Shown: positions 12,489-23,950 of the stretch, one piece after another | Position numbering within the stretch: position 1 is the stretch's first letter | Layout of the letters: each line of letters begins with the position of its first letter | NCBI GenBank assembly: GCA_027625915.1 | Contig: JANTQA010000012.1 | Location: forward strand, 775,001-839,000 | Direction: 5' to 3' | Source: Anaeramoeba flamelloides | Lineage: Eukaryota > Metamonada > Anaeramoebidae | DNA: 64,000 nucleotides | Program-made: the position numbers and the translations under genes | The notes under the pieces: model-generated | Database searches by the model: none | Seen by the model: only the letters and a program-made list of their open reading frames with translations | Told to the model about the DNA's origin: nothing

Positions 12489-12950
12489 ATGTCTTTTTTT
12501 TATCTTTTCGCTGTCCTTGCTGTGCTTCTTGTGACACCATTTATTTATTTCCGAATTTCCACGAAAACGCAATCAAAAAAAAAGACTTCTATTCTTTATG
12601 GTGTTGTTGCGTATCTGCTAACGACTTTGTTGAAAATGATCTTGATGGCAACTTTCCTCCCAGACTCTGATCAAGAAGAAGCAGACTTTACAGCACAATT
12701 TGAACCCGTTTCTGCTTTAATCACCATTGTGGTATCTTCACTTGATGCTCTTGGATGCTTTCTTGCTTTAAGGGCATGCTCTGGACATTCCGAAGTAAGG
12801 ATCTTTGGCGTCTCTTTTGCTTGGTCTTCAGCTGAATCGATCTTATCCTTTTTCTTTGTTTCGTGGATTGGATGTTTAAAACCTGAGTTTAATTGGGTTT
12901 ATATGCAAAATGCACTTGGTTCAAATATTAATCTTGTAAATCGCTAACGA

Positions 12951-12983
<33 letters not shown>

Positions 12984-13417
12984 CTTTTCTTTTCATATTT
13001 GTTTTATGTGTTTCGATCCCCCAACTAATGCTTTATTTTCTTGAATCATTTTCCTTTGTTTAAATTTTAACTTTCTCACAATTTCCTTCTACACCTCTAT
13101 TTCTCATTCTTGTATTTTGAAAAAAACAAAAACAAAAACCACTGAAGCTAAAACAAATTGCTTTTACACACATAATTTGGATTTTATGGAAAGGGAAATT
13201 TCAAAACCCAGATAAAAGAAATATTTTTATTTGGTTGTCTGCCTTTTTTATTGCACCAGAGCTCTTTAACTTATTTCAAGTCTTTTTAAATCAATACTCC
13301 TTTTTTGGTTGGGTTTTGCTTGTTTTGAAATTTGCAGTTGCTTATGGGTTATTTATAACCTCTAAAAAATTTTATCAATCTTTTGAGGTATTAAATAGCA
13401 ATAAGAAAAAAAACTAA
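12489..13417 (+). CDS. TMEM147: TMEM147 homologue, ER membrane protein (2 exons)
   Basis: Exons are 12489-12935 and 13148-13417 (238 aa; human TMEM147 is about 224 aa). In animals TMEM147 is a multi-pass ER protein that joins nicalin and NOMO in the complex at the back of the Sec61 translocon and helps make multi-span membrane proteins. Family features seen here: LLKMILMATFLP after the first membrane segments, FAWSSAESIL in the middle, and FNWVYMQNALGSNINL before the splice. The exon join (phase 0, CTT|gtaaat to actgaag|CTA) gives SNINLLKQIAFTHIIW, aligning without gaps to the family's SNISLVHYIVASAQVW. Several hydrophobic segments follow, then a short Lys/Asn tail. The 212-nt intron holds a T run of about 29. 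Confidence 0.88.
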
Positions 13418-13734
13418 AATCTATTTTGTTGTAAATTGATGATAAATTCTCAAATGATTGCCTTTTTTTTTTTTTTTTTTTTTTAAAAAAATAAAAAACC
13501 ATTCAAATAATACACCTTTCATATAGGTTGGATCTTTGACTTTTTTTAAAACTTAATTTTGTGACAATCCGACCCATTCTTCAAAATTAATGACAAGAAA
13601 TTATATAAATTATCTTTTTATAGCCTGTTACAGCGATTTTTATAAAGTTATTATAATGAAAATTTTTAAAACTTTTTTTCATCACTTTTTTAAAATAGTT
13701 GTATTAAAAACTACTTTTGCAATTGAAATTTAAT

Positions 13735-14131
13735 GCCCCGTGTGATAAAAGAGGATTCTGAGTGTTGGTACATCTCAGAAATATTTATTCAGTGATATCG
13801 AAGTAGGAAAAAATTTCAAATTTTTACTGAATTTTCCAGACTTGTTTCATTTTTTGACTGAAATTGTCTGGCCTCTTATCTCGAAATGAAAAAGAAAGAT
13901 GTGAAAAAACAACTTTTTGTAAAAATTTCAATTTTTGGAGAAAGTGACAAACCTTGTGATGTTGTTGAGAAGTTTCTTTTATTTATTTTTGATTGTGAGA
14001 TAGGTTGGGAACGTTTATCATTTTTACCTAAATGGTCAAAATGGAGAAAATTGACAATTTTGGATGACTATCTTTGTTATTTTAAAACAAAGAGATTTTT
14101 GAATATGGGTAATTGGTTTGTATTATATTAA
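13735..14131 (+). pseudogene. Possible decayed coding region, unassigned
   Basis: Slightly richer in G+C than its surroundings. One frame shows a stretch like NFPDLFHFLTEIVWPLISK, and another, starting at 13886, stays open for 81 codons (MKKKDVKKQLF..., then GWERLSFLPKWSKW). The composition is protein-like, but the frames are shifted and broken. The first stretch recalls the N-terminus of PIF/Harbinger-type transposases; this is a guess from wording alone. Confidence 0.25.
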
Positions 14132-14228
14132 ATCCACTAAAATTGCCATTTCCGAAAATAGAAAGTACATTTTTTCTCACCTAACACAATATTTTTTATA
14201 TTTCAATAAAAAAAAACCGACTACAGTA

Positions 14229-15718
14229 TGTTAAATAATCAGTGTTGTGTTCAATATTTATTTTTAATGAACTTTTTATTGTTTTTTGGAATTTTTATAG
14301 TTTTTAATTTGTATTTTTGAAAATTGCTTGTATTGTTTTTGTAAATAATTGTTGTTTTTTTTTGAAAGAGAGTGTTTTTTTGTTTTTAATTATTGTTTTT
14401 TGAAATTTATTCTATTATTCCTTATAAATACAATTCAATCAGTAAAACTGTATTTTTCAAATTAAACAGTATTTACATGAGTACTTTTTATGAAATCATT
14501 GTTCCACAATCTTACAACTTCAGTCACCCTATTTAAGAACTAACCCAAAAAAATTTAAACAAACTTGTCACCAAAATATACAATCACCAAATCTTCTAAT
14601 TTGATCATTAAAAAAAAAAGAAAGAAAAAAAAAGTCAAAGATTCCCTGAAAAATTATTTTGTATCCCTTTAAAAGTGTAAAAATGATTTCTTAAATTCTC
14701 ATGTTTTTTTTTTGGGAAAGATATGATTTAAAAATTTCACTTTATAGCTCTGGATAAAAATTGAAGCAGGAAAAAAAGTGAAACAGGGTTTTTAATTGTG
14801 AACATTACTGAAAATGAAAAGTAAAATCAAGTAGAATAAAGAAACCAATTAAAATCAAATAATAACTTATTCGATTGTTTTTATACAAACCAACAAGCAC
14901 GATTGAAATCTACTTTCATATTGGAATTGCAGTTGTGGTTTGGAGATTGTGGGAATAGTCAATCTTTTGAACAAAATTTTCATAATTGATCAATCAAAAT
15001 AAAAAACCATTCTAAAAGATAGTATTAAAAAAACCGTTATTATTTTGAATCTTTCATTTTGTCTGTATTTAATTATTTATTCTTTTATTAATTGATCTTA
15101 CTTTGAATTTTTGGTAATAATCACAATTAAAAACCCTGTTTCACTTTTTTCCACAATGTTTATTTTCTTTTTTTACCTTAGCCATTCGTCTTAAAATCAT
15201 CTCTTGTAATTGTTAACTTTTATTTATTTACCTTGAACTTTTTTGTGATGTTTATATGTAAAACCAAGAATCCTAGATGAAACAATATTCGGGAATTGAA
15301 AAAAATTGCTAATCAGCTGGAATTTTATCACATTAAAAATCAACCAGATAATTTATCAAATCATTAAAAATAGATTTTATTTAATAGTGATAGCGAATTA
15401 GATCTCGAAATCTATCAATTCTTATTGATTAATGAAGATTTTTATGTTTTAGTTAAATGAGAATGAAAAATATTTTGTTGGATCTTTAAAACAAAATTTT
15501 TGATTATATCTTGATGAATGTAAAGTATTATGATCAAACTATCCTTCTTTTCGAAAAGAAACACACCCTTAAAAATTTTTAATATCATTAACAATTAAAA
15601 ACTAAAAACACTATTGAACAATTTTCAAAATAATGATTAAAAACTGTAAAAATTCCAAAAAAACAATAAAAAGTTGATAAAAATAAATATTGAAGACAAC
15701 ACTGATTATTTAACAAAA
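14229..15718. mobile_element. TIR element family F with nested family B copy
   Basis: The left arm (14229-14345) and the right arm (about 15600-15718) are reverse complements at roughly 85-90%, with shared TTAAATAATCAGTGTTGT at the ends and TTTTTGGAATTTTTA inside. The 1.5-kb unit contains a complete family B element at 14766-15155, so family B moved in after family F. No transposase was found in the interior. Confidence 0.72.
14766..15155. mobile_element. TIR element family B, copy 2 (nested)
   Basis: Left end CAGGAAAAAAAGTGAAACAG then TTTTTAATTGTGAACATTAC; the right end is the inverse, finishing in CACTTTTTTCC. It carries one GGAAAAAAAGTGAAAC unit instead of the two in copy 1. Its subterminal motif equals that of family A, which links the two families. 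It lies inside the family F element. Confidence 0.82.
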
Positions 15719-16160
15719 TAAAAATTTTGGCAAATTAAATTTTCCGAAAGATCCTTTCATAAAAAATTCTTCAAAACCTTTACTACACAACCTCAACCTA
15801 ATTTGTCTTGATACAACAAATTGGGTTTTGAAATAAACGATCCAAACCAAAAAATTAAACAAAAAAGTATTAAAAATGTTCAGTTTTTATGGCATTGATC
15901 ATTTTGTTGTTCCAAAAACAATTCGAGTAGACACTACTCTTTTCATCATGGTTGGGATTCAATTCAAGGAAAAACAAAAAGAACCAAAAAAAAAAACAAA
16001 CCAAAATCACTAACCCCTTTTGTAATAATTAATACATTGTTCCAGCCAATACCTTGAAAATTTATAAGACCATGAAAATGATTTTCTATTCTGAAATTTT
16101 ATTTTATATGATAAACTGTAAAATGGTTATCAAAGCTCTTCATAAACTGTAAAATTATAA

Positions 16161-16670
16161 TATAGCAGGGAAAAAAATACTGGAATAAAAATAATCCATA
16201 ACAAGATCTTTAATTATGAATATTTTAAAAATTTTGTTTAATTTCTTTTTATTTTCAATCAAATCTTTATTAAAAATATCAATTTTTTAATGAATTAGTA
16301 ATGAACCTACCTAAAGTTCATTAAAGAGAGTTTTATATCAAATACTCAAGTAATATTTTGATAGCACACTTTGATCAACTTTGTTTGAAAAAAAAAAGAG
16401 GAGTTTTATAGAGGTTTACTATATAAGAGTAAATATAATAAAGTTTATTCTTTTTTTTTTGGATTGATTGAATCGTGTTTTAAACAAGTGTAATTTCATT
16501 AATAATCATTCTAATAAGTGCGTGAGTTATAATTTTAAAAATTTGTTTCTTATTAGAAAAAGGATTTGATTTTCAAATAAATGAAATTACACATCAATTT
16601 ATATAATATACACAATTAAAAACCTTGTCCCAGATTTTTTTCATACCCGGTATTTTTTTTCACTACTTTA
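16161..16670. mobile_element. TIR element family A, copy 2
   Basis: Left end TATAGCAGGGAAAAAAATAC and right end CCGGTATTTTTTTTCACTAC. About 510 bp, like copy 1 (494 bp), but with more arm mismatches, so it is older. It has internal blocks in common with copy 1 but partly in opposite order. No transposase. Confidence 0.78.
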
Positions 16671-18742
16671 CAAGATTAAAAATAAGTTATCTATTTTTTT
16701 TTTTTGGAAATTGATAAACAAATTCATTAAAATACTAAAATAAACATGGATTTTCAATTTCCAAAATTGTTAAAATCTCAGGTTTTACAATTTGAAAAAA
16801 ATAATCAAAAAATACTTTTAATGGTTTCGATGGTTTATGTGATTTCAATTCTTGAGAAAATTTACTTTTTGTCTTGTTTTTTATCAAAAAAAAATAACTA
16901 GAATGAAGGTAAGAGAAGTTGAAATTTTGATCTTTCAATATGGATTTGAATTTTCTATTCCAAAGGACACAATTTTATAATATATAACGAATTGGGAGGC
17001 CTTATAAAATTTTATAGTATGGATGAAATGACTGTATGATTTGTATAGACAAGATAATAATTCAAAGTTACTCAGTATTCAACAATCATTGTCAATACGA
17101 TCATTTAGACTTTAAAGTTGGAGTTGTTTATTGAAAGTATTTTTAATGTTAAAAAATCGTGATTATTTTTTTTTCATTTTCACGTTCCATAACAAGGGTG
17201 TTTGAGTCCAGGTATCTCAAAATTTCATAGTGAATTCTTCATTTAAAAAATAACAAAAAAGAATTTTTTGAACCAAATTGGAGAATATTTTAAAGATCAT
17301 TTCTTTACATTTTAAATGAGAATGTAACAAACTGTGTTGATCCAAATTGATTATTTGCAAACATAGTCTTTAATAACTTCATTTTAAAAATAATAAACAA
17401 TATATTACATTCAATGAAAGAGCTTTTAACTACTGGTTTATTACCCTTTTATGACTTTTATTGATTTAAAGAGGATTTTGAAAAATAAGATTGTTTTAGA
17501 TTTCATTTGTATTTTTTTTAGTTAAAGTTTGTTTTAATACAATTACAAACAAAATCAAAAGAAACCATTTCTAATATAATAAAAACAAAAAAATGAATCT
17601 ATATCTTTTTTTTTTTTAATTCACAAAAAAAAAAACTATTCGTATTTTTTTGAATTTTAGATCACTATCGGGATTATAATGTTTATTACCATTTTATGTT
17701 TTTTCGATAAAGTTGGTTTAATTATGATTTTATAAAATTATCCCGAATTTATTTGTTAATATCGTGATCAATCTATTTTATAATCAAAACATTTATTTTT
17801 CATCTCTTTTTTAATTTGTAAACCCTTTCTTAAATTATTTCTTTCTTCCAAAACATTAAGAAAAAGATCCATTGAATTTTATCTTAGAAAACAATAATAT
17901 TTTTATAATACGATTCTCACAACTTCAATAGCCTCTGAACTCTAAATTAGGAAAGCACTTAAACATTTATTCATTCATTTTCAGGATAATTTTTCTGTAA
18001 TTTATGTGGTTTTATCATTTACAGTTATCAAAATAAAGCATACACAAAGACTATAATCGGTGTTTCAAAATATTACCCGTGCTTTTTTTTCTTCTTGCAC
18101 CAAGGCAACATCCAATTGACTACCAAATAGTATACCTAACTTCAAATAAATTTTGAAACTAATGGTCTGGCTATTTCGAGTAAAATTTAAATTATTCATA
18201 CAAATAGTTGAAAATTTTCCATAAAATTCTCAATTTTTTGAATTTCTGTTTTTTAGATATTTATTCTCAAAAATTTACTCTATTTTTTGAGATAAAGAAT
18301 TTACAATTTGATCCTTCATTTTTCGTATTTCTTTTTAAATAATATAATTTTAAGAAACTAATACCATATTTTTTTCAGTTTTATTATTGGTTTTTTTGAT
18401 TGTTTAATGTTTAGGTCTTCTATGACAAAAAAACATACTTTTTATTTTGAAGCATGCATTACATTTTTTTGCACGCTTTATTTTAACTACAGTATGTTAT
18501 TATTGTTTGGATAGTTTCAAATTTTTCGGAAATTAATTCAAAATTGTTTCTTTTCATTTAGATCACACAGCAATATTATTAAAATTATACCCAGAATAAC
18601 TAGTTCAATAATTGAAATTATAAATTTATGATCTTTATATTTAATAAAGTATTGAATTAAAGAAAAAAAGGTGAAAGAAATATTGGTATTTGAATAATAA
18701 GTGGGGAAAAATTTTCACATAATTTTCCTGTTCCTATTTTTT

Positions 18743-18985
18743 ATACTACTATTTGTTGTAAAATAAATTGAACAAAATTTCCATACAACTTTCCAAAAAA
18801 AGATTTTTATAAAAAATAACTTTTCAAAATTTTAATTCTGCAAACAAGTTTAAATGGAAATAATACCCTTTTAGAAATGAGAACCTTGATGATTTAGTTT
18901 AATTCTTTGGATTTAAATATGATTTTTTGAGAAAGCTGAATGAAAATTTTGATCATTTTATTTTGCAATTAACAGTAACAAATAA
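18743..18985. mobile_element. TIR element family D, copy 1 (about 240 bp)
   Basis: The left arm begins CTACTATTTGTTGTAAAATA and contains CAACTTTCCAAAAA. The right arm contains GAAAGCTGAATGAAAATTTT and ends near ATTAACAGTAACAAATA, the inverse. Related units lie at 37620-37850, 62951-63178 and 63166-63399. No coding capacity. Confidence 0.68.
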
Positions 18986-19310
18986 ATAACAAAGAAACAG
19001 ATTGTAATTTGTGATCTCGATTTTATTTGTTTGAGTTACTTTTTTATTTTATGTGTTGGTATATTTTAAAATAACAAACAACTCTAAATTAAATTCAGAT
19101 TACAGAATTCTCGAAAAAAGGAAAATCAGAAGAATATTTCAGCCACATTTTAATTTCAAGTAAAGTATCAGTAATGAAAAAAAAAAAAAAAACAATAGAG
19201 AAAAAATTCACTATGGTTTAAAAGATTTTTCTGATAAAGAAAAAAATTTTTGTGTTTATTTCTCAATGAAATTTTAAATTTAAAGTTGAATTAAAAGGAA
19301 TATTGACATT

Positions 19311-20365
19311 TTAATTGAAAAGATCATCATAATCTGTAATAAACGTTTTCATTAAGGTTTTTGCGATTGGAGCATCTTCAATTGTAATAGAAACACTTTC
19401 GTCTTCAGTTCTAATCGTTTATAAAACAGAATTTTTGATTATTGGGGAAAATGTTTAAAAAAAACAAGAATAATAAAAAAAAAAATTAAAAAAAAAAACA
19501 AAAGTATTAACAAAGAAAGATAAGAGATCGAAAAAGAGGTAAAAAAAAAAGGAAAAAGAATTAGAAAAAATAAATACCTTAAAAGATTTGGAGAGAAAAC
19601 AAGACTAAGATTGTCTGGACCCATTTTGTTATATTGTTCAAAGGAAGCGACTTCCTTTAAGAAGGTACAAAGTTCCATCAATAAATTCTTATGAATAAGA
19701 GGCATTTCACCAAGAATCTTTTTTAACATCATGTTTCTGCTTTCACGAACATTAATGACCGCAGATGCAAGGAAAATGTCATACAAGTCAAATGTACATA
19801 ATGGTTCTGGAAGATCTCTTAAAAATCTTTTCAATAAACTTGCAACAGAATTAAGATCGTATTCATCCAAATCGGGATCTTCACCATTGTTATATTTTTG
19901 TTTTAATTCTTTAATTTCAGAGACAGACCCTGTGGTTTCATTGTTAATAATAAATTTTTTATTTTTTTTTTTGTGAGTTTTTCAAATCAAAATTTTTGAT
20001 TTTTTGTTGAAAATTAAAAAGACAAAAAAACAAAGAAAAAGAAAAAAAAAATCAGAAAAAAATTTTAGACATTTTGATTGGTTTCAAAAACTAAAAATGT
20101 AAAGACATTTCGAAACAGCTAAAAGAGAAAAAAGGTTCTTTTAGAGATTCCCAACCAAAAACAAAAAAAAAGTCTTGTTTTCTTTTCCTTGGTTTTTGGA
20201 TGTGCTTAATATTTTGAAAAGATGTTTTAGAAGAACAAATGAATTACCAGGCACACGAAAAAGACCTTCAGATTTCAGCGCTCTCTTTTTAAGGTTTTCT
20301 ATTGTTCTTTTAACAACTAATGGGATGTCATCTGAATTGAAGTCAACAAGTCTTTTATTAAACAT
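19311..20365 (-). CDS. Single-domain RhoGAP protein (3 exons)
   Basis: Exons on the minus strand are 20365-20248, 19929-19578 and 19410-19311 (189 aa). It is a Rho-family GTPase-activating protein that stimulates GTP hydrolysis by Rac/Rho switches controlling actin. The introns (318 and 167 nt) split conserved blocks exactly. The first join restores EGLFRVPG-SVSEIKELKQ with the arginine finger at Arg37. Exon 2 gives NNGEDPDLDEYDLNSVASLL and KRFLRDLPEPL, then FSPNLL with the conserved Asn. Exon 3 ends YDDLFN-stop, the usual end of the fold. The protein is thus almost only the GAP domain. The ATG is preceded in frame by a stop, but an acceptor-like AG just upstream leaves room for a further 5' exon, so the N-terminus is less sure than the rest. 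Confidence 0.85.
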
Positions 20366-23300
20366 TTGAACTTTTTAAAAAAGAATTGTTTTACAAAAAC
20401 AAGAAAAAATGACTCGAGATCATTATTTTCAGTGCAAAAATAAAAATGAATGTGGAAGAAACAAGATAATTTTCTTAATGTTCTCTACTAATAAACATGA
20501 GTTCTGTAAAAAATATTATAACTGTTTATGTAATTAATGTTTTTTTCAGGATCTGATTCTCAATATTTTGTTTTTTTTTTTTTTTTTCACATAAGGACAA
20601 TAATAACAATATGTCAAATTTTCTAAATACCATCTAAGCCAATCCCATCTGAATTGTAAAGGAATTTTTAAAGAAATACTCTTCATTGAATATCAAAGAA
20701 ACTTTTTAGGGGAATTTATAAACGAGTTGGAACTAAAAAGTCAATAATTTCACTTTTTTACCAATTTTTCAATTGTATAATAACAACAATATTTTTAATT
20801 TATAGTTTTACTTTTACTTCTATGAATTATTAAATAGTAGTTAACCTGAGAAATTGATGATAAATCATTAATTAAAGGAAATTCAAGCTAAAAAAAACAA
20901 TATAATGTTGAGTTGTCTCATCAACAATCGAATGTATTAAATTGTTGAGTTTTAATTCATTTACAAACATTCTATTGTAACATTTTATTTGATATTCTAA
21001 AAAACAAAAATGAATAAATTATTTTAAATTTAGGCACTTTAAATCATAAAAATCAAATAAAATCACAAATAAATAATCAAAACAGTTTTCAGATCTAATT
21101 GTGATTTACGAATAAAGTTATAGTATTGATTTTTTCGAATTAAACTTTTATTCTAACTAAAATTTCTCTAAAATTTCACATGGAAATATGGGCTAGGTTG
21201 GTAATTACCTAAAAAAAGATAATAAATTATCTTTATATCTATCATTGTAGGTTCAACTTTATTATGTATTATTTTGATTTTAAACTGTTGTTTTTTAAGT
21301 ATGTATCGAGATAAAAAAATGATTTAACAAAAGATTACAAAATATACAAAACTTGAACTAAAATTCAAAATGTTAAATACAATTAAAACAATTAAAAATA
21401 TACAATAATATAATTTTATTCAAATTGGAAATAAATTTGATTTCTTGAAAATATTAAAATCATTTTTTCATCTTTTTTCTTTTCTTAAGTTTAATTTTTT
21501 TAAATTATGTAACTTATTTAGTTTGATCAAAATATTTTTTTCAAAGATTGATATAATGTTAAAAATGGGGTATTCCAAATCGAAGAACTTAATAAAATTA
21601 GCTGTTACAATCTAACAATTTGATCTATCAATAATTGTTAATAGAGTATCAAGAAATTTACCAATGTAGTTTTTTTTTGTTTTACCCGCTTCAAAAATTT
21701 TTAACACATTCTTGATGTATTTTTAATCTGAATGGTATTTTAATATATAAATATTTGTTAACAATCTAATTAATAAACGGTTTTAATTGACATTTCTTCT
21801 AGAAGTGATTTATTTATTTATTTTTTTTTCAAGAATTTATTTTTTATGTGTTAAAATTTTAGAATATAGGTTTAAATAAGTGTTGAAAAATACACAAGTG
21901 AAATTTTATTGTTTATTATATTTAATATGTTAATAAGTTGTCGACCAATAATTATTACTTAACTTTATTATTATTACTGATGTAAAATTTTGATCAATAC
22001 AAAATTTAAAAAAAAAACATAAGAAAAAAAAACAAATTAAATGTTAAAAAAAAGTGAAAAATTAAATTTTCTCAAATATATTTTTCTTTAAACATCTATT
22101 CAAAACCTTTAAAAGTATATAATTTACTCATCATAACTGGTCTGCTTTGACTCTAAAAGAGTTTAAATTAAAGTTAGTTAAAAAAGAGAAACCATGTTTG
22201 TTTATAAAAAAAAAATAGAAAATTAATAATTTCTACCATTTTTTTCTTCACTATTTAAGATAAAACGAAATATTAAATCAGAGTATATATTAAAATAATT
22301 TTTTATGGTTTAAATACTTTATTTTAAAATCCAAATAAAAATAAAATAAATTACTTAAAAAATAATATGACGAACAAGAGGAGGAATAAATAAAAAATAA
22401 TTCATATATAATTTAAAAGAATAAAACCGATTAAAAAATTATCCAAACATTTTTTGAAAATTAATATAATTTAAGGAAGTAACTATATTTTTTAAATTTT
22501 GAGTGCAACCAATTTTTTCAAAACTGGATTATTCAAATAATTACTTTAACCAAATACATTAATATTTTAATAAATAAAAGAATGGAATATATCGTAGTAT
22601 AATATATTTTCATACCAAGTAAAAAAATGGTATTCAAAAATAGAAAAAATTGATTAAAAAAAAAATGATTAAAAACATTTATTTCTTGATCTTATCTGTA
22701 AAATTTGATACAAATACAAATTTCCAATTTGTATTTATTTTTAATTCTTTATAGTAGAAACTTTTATTTGTTAAATTTTTGAGAAAAGAAATTATTTTTT
22801 ATTTTGAAAGAATTTCCAAAATGAATTTAAAAATCCTATTTTCATTTAATTTATCTAATTCCAGTTTTGGTTCAGAAAAATAGGATATTTTTTAAAATAA
22901 TCTTTAGAAATAAAGATTTATTACACACATTTGTTTGATTTGATAATTATTTATTTTAGATTAAAATGAAAACTACAAATAATTCTGAATCTTGATTGAA
23001 ACTTCTTTTCTAATTATTTCTTTTGTTCTTGGGTTGAATCTTTTAGAAATGTTTTTTATATGATTTTGTGAATTCAACCACTTTAATTTAATTTTTGAAA
23101 CAATATTCTTTATTTTGTATTTTTTTAATAAAAATATCTGAAAAAAGAATTTTGAAAAAAATTTTCAGAACAATTGTTTTGTAAAATAATAATAAATAGA
23201 AATGGAGCGAGAAATTCAAGGTGATAAATTGTTCAGATTCATTCAAATTAAGAAGATAAAGAAAGAAAACCAATCTTGAAAAATATGTTTTGATCGTTTT

Positions 23301-23950
23301 TTTTTTTTCATTCGTGATTTCAACAAATTTATTTGGAATGGTAAACTTACTTTCTTAGTATTCTAAAAGAAAATATTTATTTCAAATAGACCCCTTTTCG
23401 GGTCTATTTTTTTGGTTTAATCTTTGATTAATTTCACACTTTTGTATAAAGACATTTCCAGATCCAAAACCAAATTTAATAAAACTCAAAAAATTTAATC
23501 AAAAAAAAATGTTCAAAAAATCGATAAATGAAAAGATTCAACTCTTATTTACTTTGGGCTCTTTTTCACAAATCAAGCAGTGAATGATATTTTGGTTTCA
23601 AAGTTTCAATAACTGGTGAAACTCAAAAAATATTTTTCAGAAATGTCTATACAATTAAAAATTTTCAAAATGGTAAAATGTACTCACTTCTTTAAAAAAG
23701 ATCATAATCATTATAATAAATCAAAAAATAAACATAAAAAAAAATCTAGAAAATATTGTCAAAAATAACAACCAAAATTTTAAATTTACTTAAATTAGTA
23801 CAAATAAAATGAATATTTTTTTCCATCACTATATTTAAACAAATTCAAACACATATTTCATTAAAAGAAAAGGATGAAAACATATAAATATTGAAAATTT
23901 TCATCTTTAAATAAATAAAAAAAAAAAAACGGGATTATATTTCAAAAATT
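20366..23950. other. Intergenic, 3.6 kb
   Basis: Very A+T-rich. Near 21683-21880 there is a worn family E short element. I see no gene, RNA or other clear repeat. The RhoGAP promoter must lie at the left end and the VPS53 3' end at the right. Confidence 0.55.
21683..21880. mobile_element. Tc1/mariner-like short element (family E), copy 2
   Basis: The left arm (21683-21710) contains TTCAAAAATTTTTAACACAT. The right arm (21843-21880) contains ATGTGTTAAAATTTTAGAAT then TAGGTTTAAATAAG. The arms are inverted and diverged. The text just to the left (ATCAAGAAATTTACCAAT) matches the left flank of copy 1. Confidence 0.5.

Larger units (their letters stand above)
13418..19310. other. Intergenic, 5.9 kb, element-rich
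   Basis: Contains a possible decayed transposase fragment (13735-14131), a TIR element (family F, 14229-15718) with a family B element nested inside, a family A element (16161-16670), a single family G arm near 18690-18740 and a family D element (18743-18985). No host gene is recognised between them. Confidence 0.65.
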
